A stretch of DNA of 64,000 bases, from positions 20,280-84,279 of the forward strand of contig JBIOYC010000074.1 in NCBI GenBank assembly GCA_044869955.1, given 5' to 3'. The translations under genes were made by a program, and so were the position numbers. Positions 27,714 to 36,964 of the stretch are shown here, in pieces; position 1 is the first letter of the stretch, and each line of letters opens with the position of its first letter. Source of the stretch: CALMKX01 sp044869955 (GTDB lineage Bacteria; Acidobacteriota; Thermoanaerobaculia; Multivoradales; SZUA-115). The notes below the pieces were generated by a model. It made no database searches. It saw only the letters and a list, made by a program, of their open reading frames with translations, and was not told the origin of the DNA.

Positions 27714-28519
27714 GCCAGAAAGTACTCGGCGGGATCGATTTTCTTGTAGGCCAGGTCCTCGGCCTTGTCGATGGTCAGCTCGAACTGGCCAGCGCGGTCG
27801 CGCCCATTCGAGAGCATCAGCACGTCGAGGCTGTTGAGCTTGCCGGCGTGGCGGCTCTTGACGTCGACCAGGGCCGCAGCGACCGAGCGCAGCCCGTCGA
27901 GGACCGCAGCTTCGGAGTCGGTCTTCAGCTCGACCAGGGCGCGATTCGTCTTGGTGCCCTGGAAGACCCGGGTACCGGGGAATCCGTCGCGCAGCAGCAT
28001 GCGCTCGAGCTCACGGGCGACGTCCTCGGCGGGGAAGGGGCGGCGAGTCATGGTCAGCAGGTCGGGGTAGCCGGCGCGCGTGCGGCCCACGGTCGGCGGA
28101 CCGGTTTCGGAGAGGGGGCGCTCGCCGCGTCGTGCCTCCGGCAGGTTCTCGGGGGAGGGTTGCCGGTCGCGCATCAAGGCGCCCATCTCCCGGCGCTCCT
28201 GCTCCTCCTTCTCGCGCTGGCGCTGGCGAGCACTCTCGGCCTGCGGTCGGATCTGCTCCGACTTCCCCTGCTCGATCAGCACCGCCTTGCCGAGGTTGTC
28301 CTGGTTCGCCTGCTCGGTCTTCTCGACGTCGATCTCGGAGAGCTTGAGGAAGGTCTGGGTACCGTTGGCCAGGGTGATGATGGCCCGATCTCCCTCCACC
28401 CGGTACTTGGTCTTGGCAGCGAGCTTACTGCCGTCTTTGAGGTAGATCGTGTAGGCGAGGGCCGGGCCGGCGAGGGCCAGGAGGGCGAGGCAGAAGGCGG
28501 CGAGGACGTTGCGGCGCAT
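27698..28519 (-). CDS. Secreted protein of unknown function with Gln/Glu/Arg-rich middle
   Basis: The protein has 273 residues from ATG 28519, with GGAGG upstream and a signal peptide (RNVLAAFCLALLALAGPALA). The N-terminal domain (YTIYLKDGSKLAAKTKYRVEGDRAIITLANGTQTFLKLSEIDVEKT) looks like the small SH3-like beta domain found in many exported acidobacterial and deltaproteobacterial proteins. A charged helical stretch follows (RQRQREKEEQERREMG), then a C-terminal alpha/beta domain of about 120 residues that I cannot assign. It is transcribed divergently from carA. Confidence 0.75.
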   Translation of the reverse strand: MRRNVLAAFCLALLALAGPALAYTIYLKDGSKLAAKTKYRVEGDRAIITLANGTQTFLKLSEIDVEKTEQANQDNLGKAVLIEQGKSEQIRPQAESARQRQREKEEQERREMGALMRDRQPSPENLPEARRGERPLSETGPPTVGRTRAGYPDLLTMTRRPFPAEDVARELERMLLRDGFPGTRVFQGTKTNRALVELKTDSEAAVLDGLRSVAAALVDVKSRHAGKLNSLDVLMLSNGRDRAGQFELTIDKAEDLAYKKIDPAEYFLAYVQF

Positions 28520-28560
28520 CGGGGGGCCTCCAGGGTCGTGCGCTATCATACGCGGTGCCC

Positions 28561-29663
<1,103 letters not shown>

Positions 29664-29667
<4 letters not shown>

Positions 29668-30881
29668 AGCCGCGCCTGCCGCTCGAGATCGAGCTGGCAT
29701 GGCGCTTCGCCCGCGGCCGGCGCAGCGGCCTGCTCGCCGGGACGGCGCGGGCTGCCCTGGTGGGAGCGGGGCTGGGAGTGGCGTCCCTGGTGATCGCCAT
29801 GGCCCTGATGACCGGCTACAGCGAGGACCTGCGCACCAAGCTGCTGGGGGGCAACGCGACGGTGGGCATCTTCCCCCTGGACGACCCCCAGGCGGGCCTC
29901 TCCCCGGCCGAGCTCGAGCAGTTGGCGGCCTTGCCGGGGGTGACCGGCCTGGGTCACGTCCTCTACCGCCAGGGGCTGCTGGGCCGCGGGCTCTCCGCAG
30001 CGGGAGCGGTGGACGTGACGCTGCGCGGGGTCGATCCGGGCGCCGACCGCCGGGCGACTCCCGACCAGCTCGCGAGCGGACCGGACGGCGTTCCCGGCGC
30101 CGTGCTGGGTGCGGACCTGGCTCGCCGGCTCGGTGTGACAGCGGGGGAGAGGGTGGTGCTGACGGCTTTCGAGGCTCCGGCCGGCGGGCGGCCCCGCTTC
30201 CGTTTCCAGAGCCTGCGCGTGGCGGGGACCTTCGAGAGCGGCTTCGCGGAGTTCGACCAGTCCTGGGCCTTGATCGACCGCCAGGCCCTCTGGCGCATCG
30301 CCAGCGCCGGGCCCCGGGCGTTCTACGAGCTGGCCCTGCGCGATCCGGCCTCGGCGCCGGGGATCACCGACACGGTGCGCGGCCTGCTCGGCGAGCGTTT
30401 CGGGGTCTCGGACTGGCGGGACCTCAACCGAGAGCTCTTCGCGGCCCTGGCCCTGCAGAAGCGGCTGCTCTTCCTGGTGCTCGGGCTGATCGTCCTGGTG
30501 TCGACCTTCAACGTCGCCTCGACCCTGGTGGTCCTGGTGCGCGAGCGGATGCGGGACCTCGGGGCCCTGGCCGCCCTGGGCCTCGGGCCGCGGTCCTTCG
30601 CCGCGGTATTCCTGCTCTGCGGCGGCTTCCTGGGGCTCGTGGGCACGGCTGCCGGCATCCTGGGCGGCAGCCTGGTGTGCTGGGTGCTGACCCGCTGGGA
30701 GCTGATCCGTTTCGATTCGGACGTCGCGGCGGTCTATTTCTTGAGCTCGGTGCCTTTCCGCGTCGACCTCGGGGACCTGGCGGCGATCAGTGGCCTGGCT
30801 CTTGCTCTGACGCTCGCGGTCTGCCTACTACCGGCCATTCGGGCTGCCCGGATCGAACCGGGAGATGCCCTTCGGGCGTAA
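29664..30881 (+). CDS. LolC/LolE-type ABC transporter permease (FtsX family)
   Basis: This 405-residue protein has the four-helix plan of MacB/LolC/E permeases: a first transmembrane segment (about 30-52), a periplasmic domain of about 220 residues, and three C-terminal helices (LLFLVLGLIVLVSTFNVASTLVVLV, then SFAAVFLLCGGFLGLVGTAAGILGG and the last near the end). MRDLGALAALGLGPRSFAAVF matches the cytoplasmic coupling region R-DI-ALL-A-GA. In the Lol system it would extract lipoproteins from the inner membrane with LolD. No ATPase gene is adjacent. ATGA overlap with carA implies coupling, with no evident functional link. Confidence 0.87.
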
Positions 30882-30929
30882 CGGAACGAGCCCCTCGAGC
30901 GTATTGTTTTCGTGAACGGAACCTGGGTG

Positions 30930-31133
30930 ATGTCAGCACCGCTCCCCGACCTCACCGTCGCGCTCTCGAGCTCCAACCCTTGGGCTTGGGTGGCGGCGAT
31001 CCGGCTGGCCTTGCGCCGGGCCGGCCGTCCCCAGACCGAGATCGAAGAGTTCAGCGACGAGGCGCTGGAGGACCCTCGCCCCGACGCCGTGCGCAAGGTC
31101 TGCGAGCGCTGGGCCAGGGTCGAGCACGCGTAG
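30930..31133 (+). CDS. Small hypothetical protein
   Basis: The protein has 67 residues from ATG 30930 (GTG 30912 is possible). It is helical and charged, ending DALEDPRPDAV-type text with KVCERWARVEHA. No domain is recognised and no signal peptide is seen. Codon use is like its neighbours, and a hairpin followed by TTCT comes just after the stop, which supports a real short gene. It lies between the permease and the convergent pseudokinase gene. Confidence 0.5.
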   Translation: MSAPLPDLTVALSSSNPWAWVAAIRLALRRAGRPQTEIEEFSDEALEDPRPDAVRKVCERWARVEHA

Positions 31134-31137
31134 GCTC

Positions 31138-31167
31138 CCCGATCGCTGAGCACGGAGATCGGGTTCT
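31138..31167 (+). terminator. Hairpin after the small gene
   Basis: CCCGATC (31138-31144) pairs with GATCGGG (31157-31163) across a 12-base loop, followed by TTCT. It lies 4 bases after the stop codon and could also serve the convergent kinase gene. Confidence 0.45.
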
Positions 31168-31181
31168 CCCCCCCTCGCCGT

Positions 31182-32819
31182 TCACCGGCCCAATCTCCTC
31201 ACCTTCTCCTGCGCCGCCTCGTAGTTGGCCGACCCGGCCGGCACCTTGGCGTAGGCCTGCTTGGCGCGGGTCTCGTCCTTGACCCGCCGCTCGTAGAGGC
31301 TGCCGGCGCGGTACCAGGCATCGAAACGGGTGTTCGGGAAGCGGCTGCCGAGGTCGGTGAGGGTCCTGGCCGCCAGCTCCCAGCGCTTGGCTTCTTCATA
31401 GAAGCCGGCGATCTTCCACAGCGCCTGCTCGGCGGCCGGGTCCTCGGGGTAGCGCTGCACCAGGGTGCGGAGGGTGACCAAGGTGGCGGGAGAGGAGCCG
31501 CCCAGCTCTGGATCTCGCTGCCAGATCTTCTTGCGCTCCTCGATGTCGGCCTTGAGCAGCAGGGCGGGCAGCTCGCTCGGGCTGCCCGGATAGCGCTCCA
31601 GCAGCTCGACCAGGCGGCGCCGGGCGCCTTCGGGGTCGGCCGGTCGACCTTCGAGGAGGGCACGGGCTTGCTGGAGGAGAGCCTCGGCCTCCCCCGCTGG
31701 GGTCGAGGCGCCGGTGCCCTGAGCTTCCCGCCTCGCCGGCAGGCTCGGAGCCGGTGCGGTCGTCTCTGCGGCGGGCTCCGGGCTCGGCGGTGGGGCTGCC
31801 GGAGCCTCCTCGGTGACCCGTGGCGCGGTGGCCACGGCCGGTGGAGCGGGGGCCGGTCGCTGGACCGCCCGTACCAGGAAGTAGCCGCCGAAGAGCAGGG
31901 CCAGCGCGGCGACCAGCGAGCCCACCACCAGCACCACGCCCGGCCCCCGCCCGTTGGGCGAGAAGCCAAACAGGCGCCGGGTGGTGCGCGAGATGCCCTG
32001 GATCTCACCCAGCAGGCGCAGGTTCAGGTCCGACTCCAGCTGCTCGAGGTCGGCGCGGAGCTCGCGCACCGTGCCGTAGCGGTGGCGGGGGTCGGCGGCG
32101 ATGGTGCGCAGGATCACCGGGTCGAGGTCCGACGGCAGGTCGGCCACCAGCTGGCTGGGCAGGCTGATTCGGCCGCTCGGCAGCCGCCCGGTGAGCAGCT
32201 CGTAGAAGATCGAGCCCAAGGCGTAGAGGTCCGAGCGGGCGTCCGGCCTGGCGCCGTTGGCGAGCTCCGGGGCGAGATAGCGGATCGCACCGACGTTGAC
32301 CTGGCCGGTGGTGAGGGTGACGCCCTCCGGGCGCGTGGGCAGCATGCGGGCGGTGCCGAAGTCCGCCACCTTGACCTCGGTGAGGTCTCGGCTGAGCAGA
32401 ACGTTGCGGGGCTTGAGGTGGCCGTGGACGAGGCCCAGTCCGTGAGCGTGCTCGAGGGCCGCAGCCACCGCCCGGACGATGTGGAAGACCCGGTGGAGAG
32501 GCTGGCGGCCCTGCCTCATCAGGGCCTCGAGCGAAGGTCCGTCGACCAGCTCGGTCGCCACCCAGACCTCGTCGCCGGCGGCCTTGTAGTCGAGGATGCG
32601 AACCACGTTGGGGTGCTGGAGACGTGCGACGGCGGCGAGGTCCTTGGCCAGCTCGGCCACGGCGGCGGCGTCCTGGCGGAAGCGCGTGCCGGGCAACTTG
32701 ACGGCGACCAGGCGCTGGTCGCGACGATCGATCGCTTTGAGGACGGCGGCGGAACCAGTCTTCGAGAGGGTCGCCGAGACCTCGTAAGGTCCGATCTCGA
32801 GCGGCGCGTTAGTTGGCAT
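31182..32819 (-). CDS. Ser/Thr kinase-like protein lacking the HRD Asp (probable pseudokinase) with C-terminal TPR region
   Basis: This protein has 545 residues from ATG 32819; TTG 32828 is an alternative. The kinase fold (about 10-270) has VAVKLPG with the ATP-binding Lys, VADFGTA with the metal-binding Asp, and the APE-like LAPELANG. Two sites depart from active kinases. The catalytic loop reads LVHGHLKPRNVLL, with His in place of the HRD Asp, and the glycine loop reads LSKTGSAAV, missing most glycines. A transmembrane helix (about 298-324), an Ala/Pro linker and TPR/outer-membrane-lipoprotein-like helices follow. Its first bases overlap the end of the MscS-FHA gene, so the two are coupled. 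It may bind ATP or the FHA partner without phosphorylating it. Confidence 0.88.
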   Translation of the reverse strand: MPTNAPLEIGPYEVSATLSKTGSAAVLKAIDRRDQRLVAVKLPGTRFRQDAAAVAELAKDLAAVARLQHPNVVRILDYKAAGDEVWVATELVDGPSLEALMRQGRQPLHRVFHIVRAVAAALEHAHGLGLVHGHLKPRNVLLSRDLTEVKVADFGTARMLPTRPEGVTLTTGQVNVGAIRYLAPELANGARPDARSDLYALGSIFYELLTGRLPSGRISLPSQLVADLPSDLDPVILRTIAADPRHRYGTVRELRADLEQLESDLNLRLLGEIQGISRTTRRLFGFSPNGRGPGVVLVVGSLVAALALLFGGYFLVRAVQRPAPAPPAVATAPRVTEEAPAAPPPSPEPAAETTAPAPSLPARREAQGTGASTPAGEAEALLQQARALLEGRPADPEGARRRLVELLERYPGSPSELPALLLKADIEERKKIWQRDPELGGSSPATLVTLRTLVQRYPEDPAAEQALWKIAGFYEEAKRWELAARTLTDLGSRFPNTRFDAWYRAGSLYERRVKDETRAKQAYAKVPAGSANYEAAQEKVRRLGR

Positions 32820-34098
32820 CGTGCTCAAAAACTATCACGCTGTCTCCGACCTGGATCCGGTCGAGATCCCTCAGCCGAGTCTCGGTCGCCGGCTCGCCGT
32901 TCACCCTCGTGCCGAAGCTCGAGCCGAGGTCGCGCAGCAGGAAAGAGCCGTCCGCGTGGGCCTCGACGGCCAGGTGCTCCTTGCTCGCCTGGCTGTCCGA
33001 GAGAGTCAAGGTGCAGGAGCGGGAGCGGCCAACGACCGTCGTGCCCTCGCCCAGCAGGACGCTGGCGCCGCGCTCCGGCCCCTCGAGCACGTAGAGCCGC
33101 GCCGGGCCCGCGCCTCGCGCGGCTGGCTGGCGGCCGGTGCGGTCGGTGAGCTCGACAGTGCGCATGGGAAAGGGGATGGTGATGCCGGCGCGCTGGAACG
33201 TCTCCCAGATCCGTCCGCGGATCTCACTCCCGACCCGTGGCGCGCTCGAGTAGTCCTCGATCCAGACCCGCAGCTCGTATTCGATGGCGCTCTCGGCGAA
33301 AGAGAGGTTGAAGACCTCGGGCGTGGGGGTCTCGAGCACGCCGTCCACCCCCTTGACCGCGTCCAGCAAGGCCCGCCGCACGCGGTAGGGAGGCGTGCGG
33401 TAGTGGGCCCCGACCACGATGCGCTCCATGTGCAGCCGGTGGGGCAAGGCGAAGTTGAGCACCCGCTCGTCGGCGATCTTGGCGTTCGGGATGATGACGT
33501 GGTCGTTGTCGCGGGTGCGCAGGTGGGTGGTGCGCCAGGTGATGGCCACCACCCGCCCCTCCTGGTCGCCGACGCGGATCCAGTCGTTGATGCCGAAGCT
33601 GCGTTCCAGGCTGACCACCAGGCCGGCGAAGAAGTTGGTCAGGATCGGCTGGAGGGCCAGGCCGAGCACCAGAGAGGTCACGGCGCTGGTGGCGAGGATG
33701 CCCTTGAAGTCCGCCTTCTCGAAGGCCAGGGGCAGGGTGACCAGCGCGGCCAGCAGATAGCCCGCCCCGATCGCCACGGCGGGTAACAGAGTGGGAATCG
33801 CCACCCCGCGCCGGACCCTGAGGTGAACCTCGAAGAGGTAAAGGGTGGCCAGGCGGAGGGCCAGCGCGATCGGCACGAAGAGCAGGCACCAGAAGAGCAG
33901 CTCGGCGAGGACCGGCTTCTTGGGTGCGCCCTCGAAGAGCTGGTAGACCTCGAGGGCCACGGCCAGGAAGGCCACGTTCAAGGGCAGGGCGAATTGCCGA
34001 ACCAGGAGGAAGCGGCGCGAGAGGAGGGCGACCAGGAGGAAGCCGACGAACAGGGCGCCGAGGCTCGCGGCGAGTGCGGGCAGCAGGGAGGCGAGCAT
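32809..34098 (-). CDS. MscS-type mechanosensitive channel with C-terminal FHA domain
   Basis: This 429-residue protein has four or five transmembrane helices (about 5-165). The MscS pore and beta domain follow: ATSAVTSLVLGLALQPILTNFFAGLVVSLERSF, then INDWIRVGDQEGRVVAITWRTTHLRTRDNDHVIIPNAKI. An FHA domain occupies about residues 340-425: GTTVVGRSRSCTLTLSD, SKEHLAVEA, LRDLGSSFGTRVNGEP. Its Arg and Ser/His contacts for phosphothreonine are present. MscS channels open on membrane tension; FHA domains bind pThr peptides, so gating or localisation may depend on kinase signals. The gene is upstream of, and overlaps, the kinase-like gene. The fusion is uncommon among MscS proteins I know. Confidence 0.92.
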   Translation of the reverse strand: MLASLLPALAASLGALFVGFLLVALLSRRFLLVRQFALPLNVAFLAVALEVYQLFEGAPKKPVLAELLFWCLLFVPIALALRLATLYLFEVHLRVRRGVAIPTLLPAVAIGAGYLLAALVTLPLAFEKADFKGILATSAVTSLVLGLALQPILTNFFAGLVVSLERSFGINDWIRVGDQEGRVVAITWRTTHLRTRDNDHVIIPNAKIADERVLNFALPHRLHMERIVVGAHYRTPPYRVRRALLDAVKGVDGVLETPTPEVFNLSFAESAIEYELRVWIEDYSSAPRVGSEIRGRIWETFQRAGITIPFPMRTVELTDRTGRQPAARGAGPARLYVLEGPERGASVLLGEGTTVVGRSRSCTLTLSDSQASKEHLAVEAHADGSFLLRDLGSSFGTRVNGEPATETRLRDLDRIQVGDSVIVFEHDAN

Positions 34099-34181
34099 GG
34101 GAGGAGACTGGCTCAGAGGGCGGCCGAGAGCAGGGCTCGTGGCCGAGCGTCCATGGCCGTGCCCGGCAGTCTAGCAGCAAG

Positions 34182-36872
34182 CTACTCCCGCACCACCCGG
34201 AAACCCCGGTAGGCCGGCGCGGCGTCGCCCGAGCCCTTGGGAGCGCGCGGCTGGTCGGCGCTGGGGCCCAGGAGCTTGGCGCTGCCATCCTCGGCGAGGA
34301 CCCACTCGGCGGCGTTGCCACCGAGGTCGAAGAGGGGCTCGGTGGTGCCCAGGGCGTCGAAGCGGCCGACCTCGGCGAGCAGGGGACCCTCGCCACCGAG
34401 GGCCGCGGCGGCGTTGCGGAGAGCCTCGGCCTCCTCGGGGTTGGGAGCGAACCCAGCCCAGTGGTCGAGGGTGTTCCCCAAGGTGCCAGCCGACTTGCGC
34501 AAGGCGGCCACCTCGGCCTCGCGGGGCAGCCGGTAGCGCTCGCCCGTCCTCATCGAGAGCCACTCGCAGTAGGCCCGGGCCTGCTCGAAGAGGATGCCTG
34601 TGGCCGGGTAGTTCGCCCTCGCGGCTGGCACCGGGTAGGTTGGATCGAACGTGGCGTACTGCGCGCGGGTGACCTCGAAGCGGCCGAGGGTCAACCCCTC
34701 GTGGGCCACCACCTCGGGGACCAGGACTCCCGCCACCAGTCGCCCCAGCCGGCCATCGCTGGCGACGGAGCGGGCCCGCTCGAGGGCCCGGCCGAGGGGG
34801 GAAGTCGGCGCGAGCGCCGCTGGTTCCGGCGGGACCTTGGTGAAGAGGTAGCGGTCGAGCCAGGCGAGCTCTTCCTCGACCTTGCGCCGCTGGTGGACGT
34901 AGCGGCCGAGACCGTGAGGCTCGCCGGGAAAGAGCACCAGCCGCACGGTGCGTCCGGCTTGCTGCAGGGCCCGGTAGAGGGACCAGCTCTGGCTGGGGGG
35001 GACGTTGCGGTCCTCGGTGCCGGTAAAGACGATCGTCGGCGTGGTCACCTCGGGCAAGCGGAAGAAGGGGCTCTTGTCGACATAGCGCTGGGGGTCCTCG
35101 AGCGGCGAGGCTCCGAAGTAGAGCTGGTCGAAGGCGGCGCCGAAGTCGACGTTGCCCCAGTCGCTGATCCACTCCACGTCCGCGGCGCCGATCGAGGCTG
35201 CCTTGTAGCGGTGGGTGCGGGTGATCAACTCGGCCGAGAGAATGCCGCCGTTCGACCAGCCGGTGGTGGCCAGGCGCTCGGGGTCGACCAGGCCACGGGC
35301 GATCAGAGCGTTCACCCCGGCTTCGAGGTCGGGGATCTCGAGCTCGTAGTACTTGCCGCCTGTGATCGACTCCACCCACTCGAGACCGTAGTTGCTGCTG
35401 CCGTGGTAGTTGACCTCGAGCACGAAGGCGCCCCGGGAGAGCCACAGGGGCAGGGGCTTACTGACCCGGAAGGTCCACTGGTCGAGGTCGGCCCCGGCCG
35501 GGCCGCCATGGATGGCGAGGATGAGCGGCCGGCGCTCGCCCTCGCGCCAGTCGAAGGGGTAGCGCAGGATCCCCTCTACCTCGTCGCCTCGGGCGCCGCG
35601 GAAGCGCATCACCGCGCTCTTGGGCCGCGGCTTGCCGGCCCAGCCGGGGTTGGGGTGGATCGTCGGCTCCGAGGCCACGAGACGCGTCCCCTCGAGCCGA
35701 GCGCGCATCCAGACCGGAGGGTCCGAGGGCGTTGAGTGCTCGTAGAGGATGCGCTGGCCGTCGCGGCTCGCGACCCAATGGAAGACGTGGCCGGCGTGCT
35801 CGCCTTCGAGAGCGGAGCGCCGGTGGCTCGACCCGTTTCGCACGAAGCGGGCAGGGCGGTGGCGGACGCCGTCGGCGAGGAGGGCCAGGAAGCCGTCCGG
35901 AGTGGCGGTGAGGGAGCCGACCTCGCCCAGCCCACGCGCCCAGCCAAGATCGACCTTCTGCTGGCGCCCGCTCACCACGTCGTAGTGGTAGACCTCGCTG
36001 ATCGTGGCCTGGAGGTAGACGGGGTGGCTCGCACGCTCGGCGGCGAAGTAGAAGCCCTGGCTGGCCGGTTGCCAGGCGACGTGGGAGGGGAACAGTCGGC
36101 TGCCCTCGAGGAGCCGTCGGGACTCGCCGGTCCCGAGGTCGGTCAACCAGGTGGAAGGTGCCAGCCGATTGTCGTAGCCGAAGGCGAGGCTCTGCTGGCG
36201 GCGGGTCACGGCCCAACGGCCGTTGGGCGAGACGGCGAGCAGGTCGATCCAGTCCCGGTTGTCGGTCAGCCGGGTGATCTCTCCCGACTCCAGGGCCAGG
36301 CGGAAGAGGCGGGTGGGAGGGGTGAGCGGATCCTCGACGACGATCGAGGTGTCCTTGGCCTTCTCGGTCTCGAGCTCCAGGCGCGTTGGCTCCTCCGGAG
36401 CCACGAGGACGACGTGCCCATCGTCCTGCCAGGCGAAGGTGGCCAGGGGCCGGGCCAGCGAGGTCACCGGCCAGGGCTCGCCGCCACCGAGGTCGAGCAG
36501 GAAGAGCTGGCTCGGCGCGAGCTTCTCGTCAGCTGCCTTCTCGCCGCGCCGGGGCCGATCCGAGAGGAAAGCTAGGCGGCGGCCGTCGGGAGAGAAGCGG
36601 GGGGAGCCGTGGTGGTCGGCGCCGCGGGTCAGGGCGAGCTCGCGGCCGTCGTCGAGCGAGGTCAGGAAGAGGTTGGAGGCGACGGTTCCCTTCTCCTTGT
36701 CCATCACCCGCTTGACCCACACTGCGCTACGTCCGTCCGGGGCGATCTCGACCTCCTGCACCGTCTCCTGGAGCAGCAGGTCGTCGACCGTCCACTCGCT
36801 GCTGCCGGCGACGGCGGGCTGGTTGACGCAGAGGGCGAGGAGAAGAGTCAAGGCCGAGACTGGCGAGCGCAT
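34182..36872 (-). CDS. Secreted S9 family peptidase fused to a formylglycine-generating-enzyme-like domain
   Basis: The protein has 896 residues from ATG 36872 (GGAGG upstream), with a signal peptide (about 1-22). A seven-bladed-propeller region (about 25-420) has FSPDGRRLAFLSDRP-type blades. The alpha/beta hydrolase domain has the nucleophile Ser in GWSNGG (about 538), Asp in TGTEDRNVPPSQS (about 616) and His in GEPHGLG (about 652), as in prolyl oligopeptidase and acylaminoacyl peptidase. From about 715 to the end is an FGE/SUMF1-type fold: EVTRAQY, ARAYCEWLSMRTGERYRLPREAE, DLGGNAAEWV and RGFRVVR. The paired catalytic Cys of FGE are missing, so this domain is probably for binding. The protein is likely periplasmic or external. 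Confidence 0.92.
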   Translation of the reverse strand: MRSPVSALTLLLALCVNQPAVAGSSEWTVDDLLLQETVQEVEIAPDGRSAVWVKRVMDKEKGTVASNLFLTSLDDGRELALTRGADHHGSPRFSPDGRRLAFLSDRPRRGEKAADEKLAPSQLFLLDLGGGEPWPVTSLARPLATFAWQDDGHVVLVAPEEPTRLELETEKAKDTSIVVEDPLTPPTRLFRLALESGEITRLTDNRDWIDLLAVSPNGRWAVTRRQQSLAFGYDNRLAPSTWLTDLGTGESRRLLEGSRLFPSHVAWQPASQGFYFAAERASHPVYLQATISEVYHYDVVSGRQQKVDLGWARGLGEVGSLTATPDGFLALLADGVRHRPARFVRNGSSHRRSALEGEHAGHVFHWVASRDGQRILYEHSTPSDPPVWMRARLEGTRLVASEPTIHPNPGWAGKPRPKSAVMRFRGARGDEVEGILRYPFDWREGERRPLILAIHGGPAGADLDQWTFRVSKPLPLWLSRGAFVLEVNYHGSSNYGLEWVESITGGKYYELEIPDLEAGVNALIARGLVDPERLATTGWSNGGILSAELITRTHRYKAASIGAADVEWISDWGNVDFGAAFDQLYFGASPLEDPQRYVDKSPFFRLPEVTTPTIVFTGTEDRNVPPSQSWSLYRALQQAGRTVRLVLFPGEPHGLGRYVHQRRKVEEELAWLDRYLFTKVPPEPAALAPTSPLGRALERARSVASDGRLGRLVAGVLVPEVVAHEGLTLGRFEVTRAQYATFDPTYPVPAARANYPATGILFEQARAYCEWLSMRTGERYRLPREAEVAALRKSAGTLGNTLDHWAGFAPNPEEAEALRNAAAALGGEGPLLAEVGRFDALGTTEPLFDLGGNAAEWVLAEDGSAKLLGPSADQPRAPKGSGDAAPAYRGFRVVRE
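34480..34500 (+). repeat. Dispersed repeat copy inside the S9-FGE gene
   Basis: Core AAGGTGCCAGCCG (34480-34492) is followed by ACTTGCGC, close to the intergenic copies. It lies antisense to the host gene, in the FGE-like part, coding for KSAGTLG on the minus strand. Confidence 0.6.
36155..36175 (+). repeat. Dispersed repeat copy inside the S9-FGE gene
   Basis: Core AAGGTGCCAGCCG (36155-36167) is followed by ATTGTCGT, so only the core is conserved. It is antisense to the gene and encodes RLAPS on the minus strand, the same peptide and frame as the copy at 56344-56364. Confidence 0.55.
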
Positions 36873-36964
36873 GGGATCCTCCGTTGGGGAGCTGATTGTA
36901 CTGGTCTGTCCCGAGTCGCCTCGCAGGTGCCACTTGAGGACATGTGCCCAACAGAAGGGGGAGA

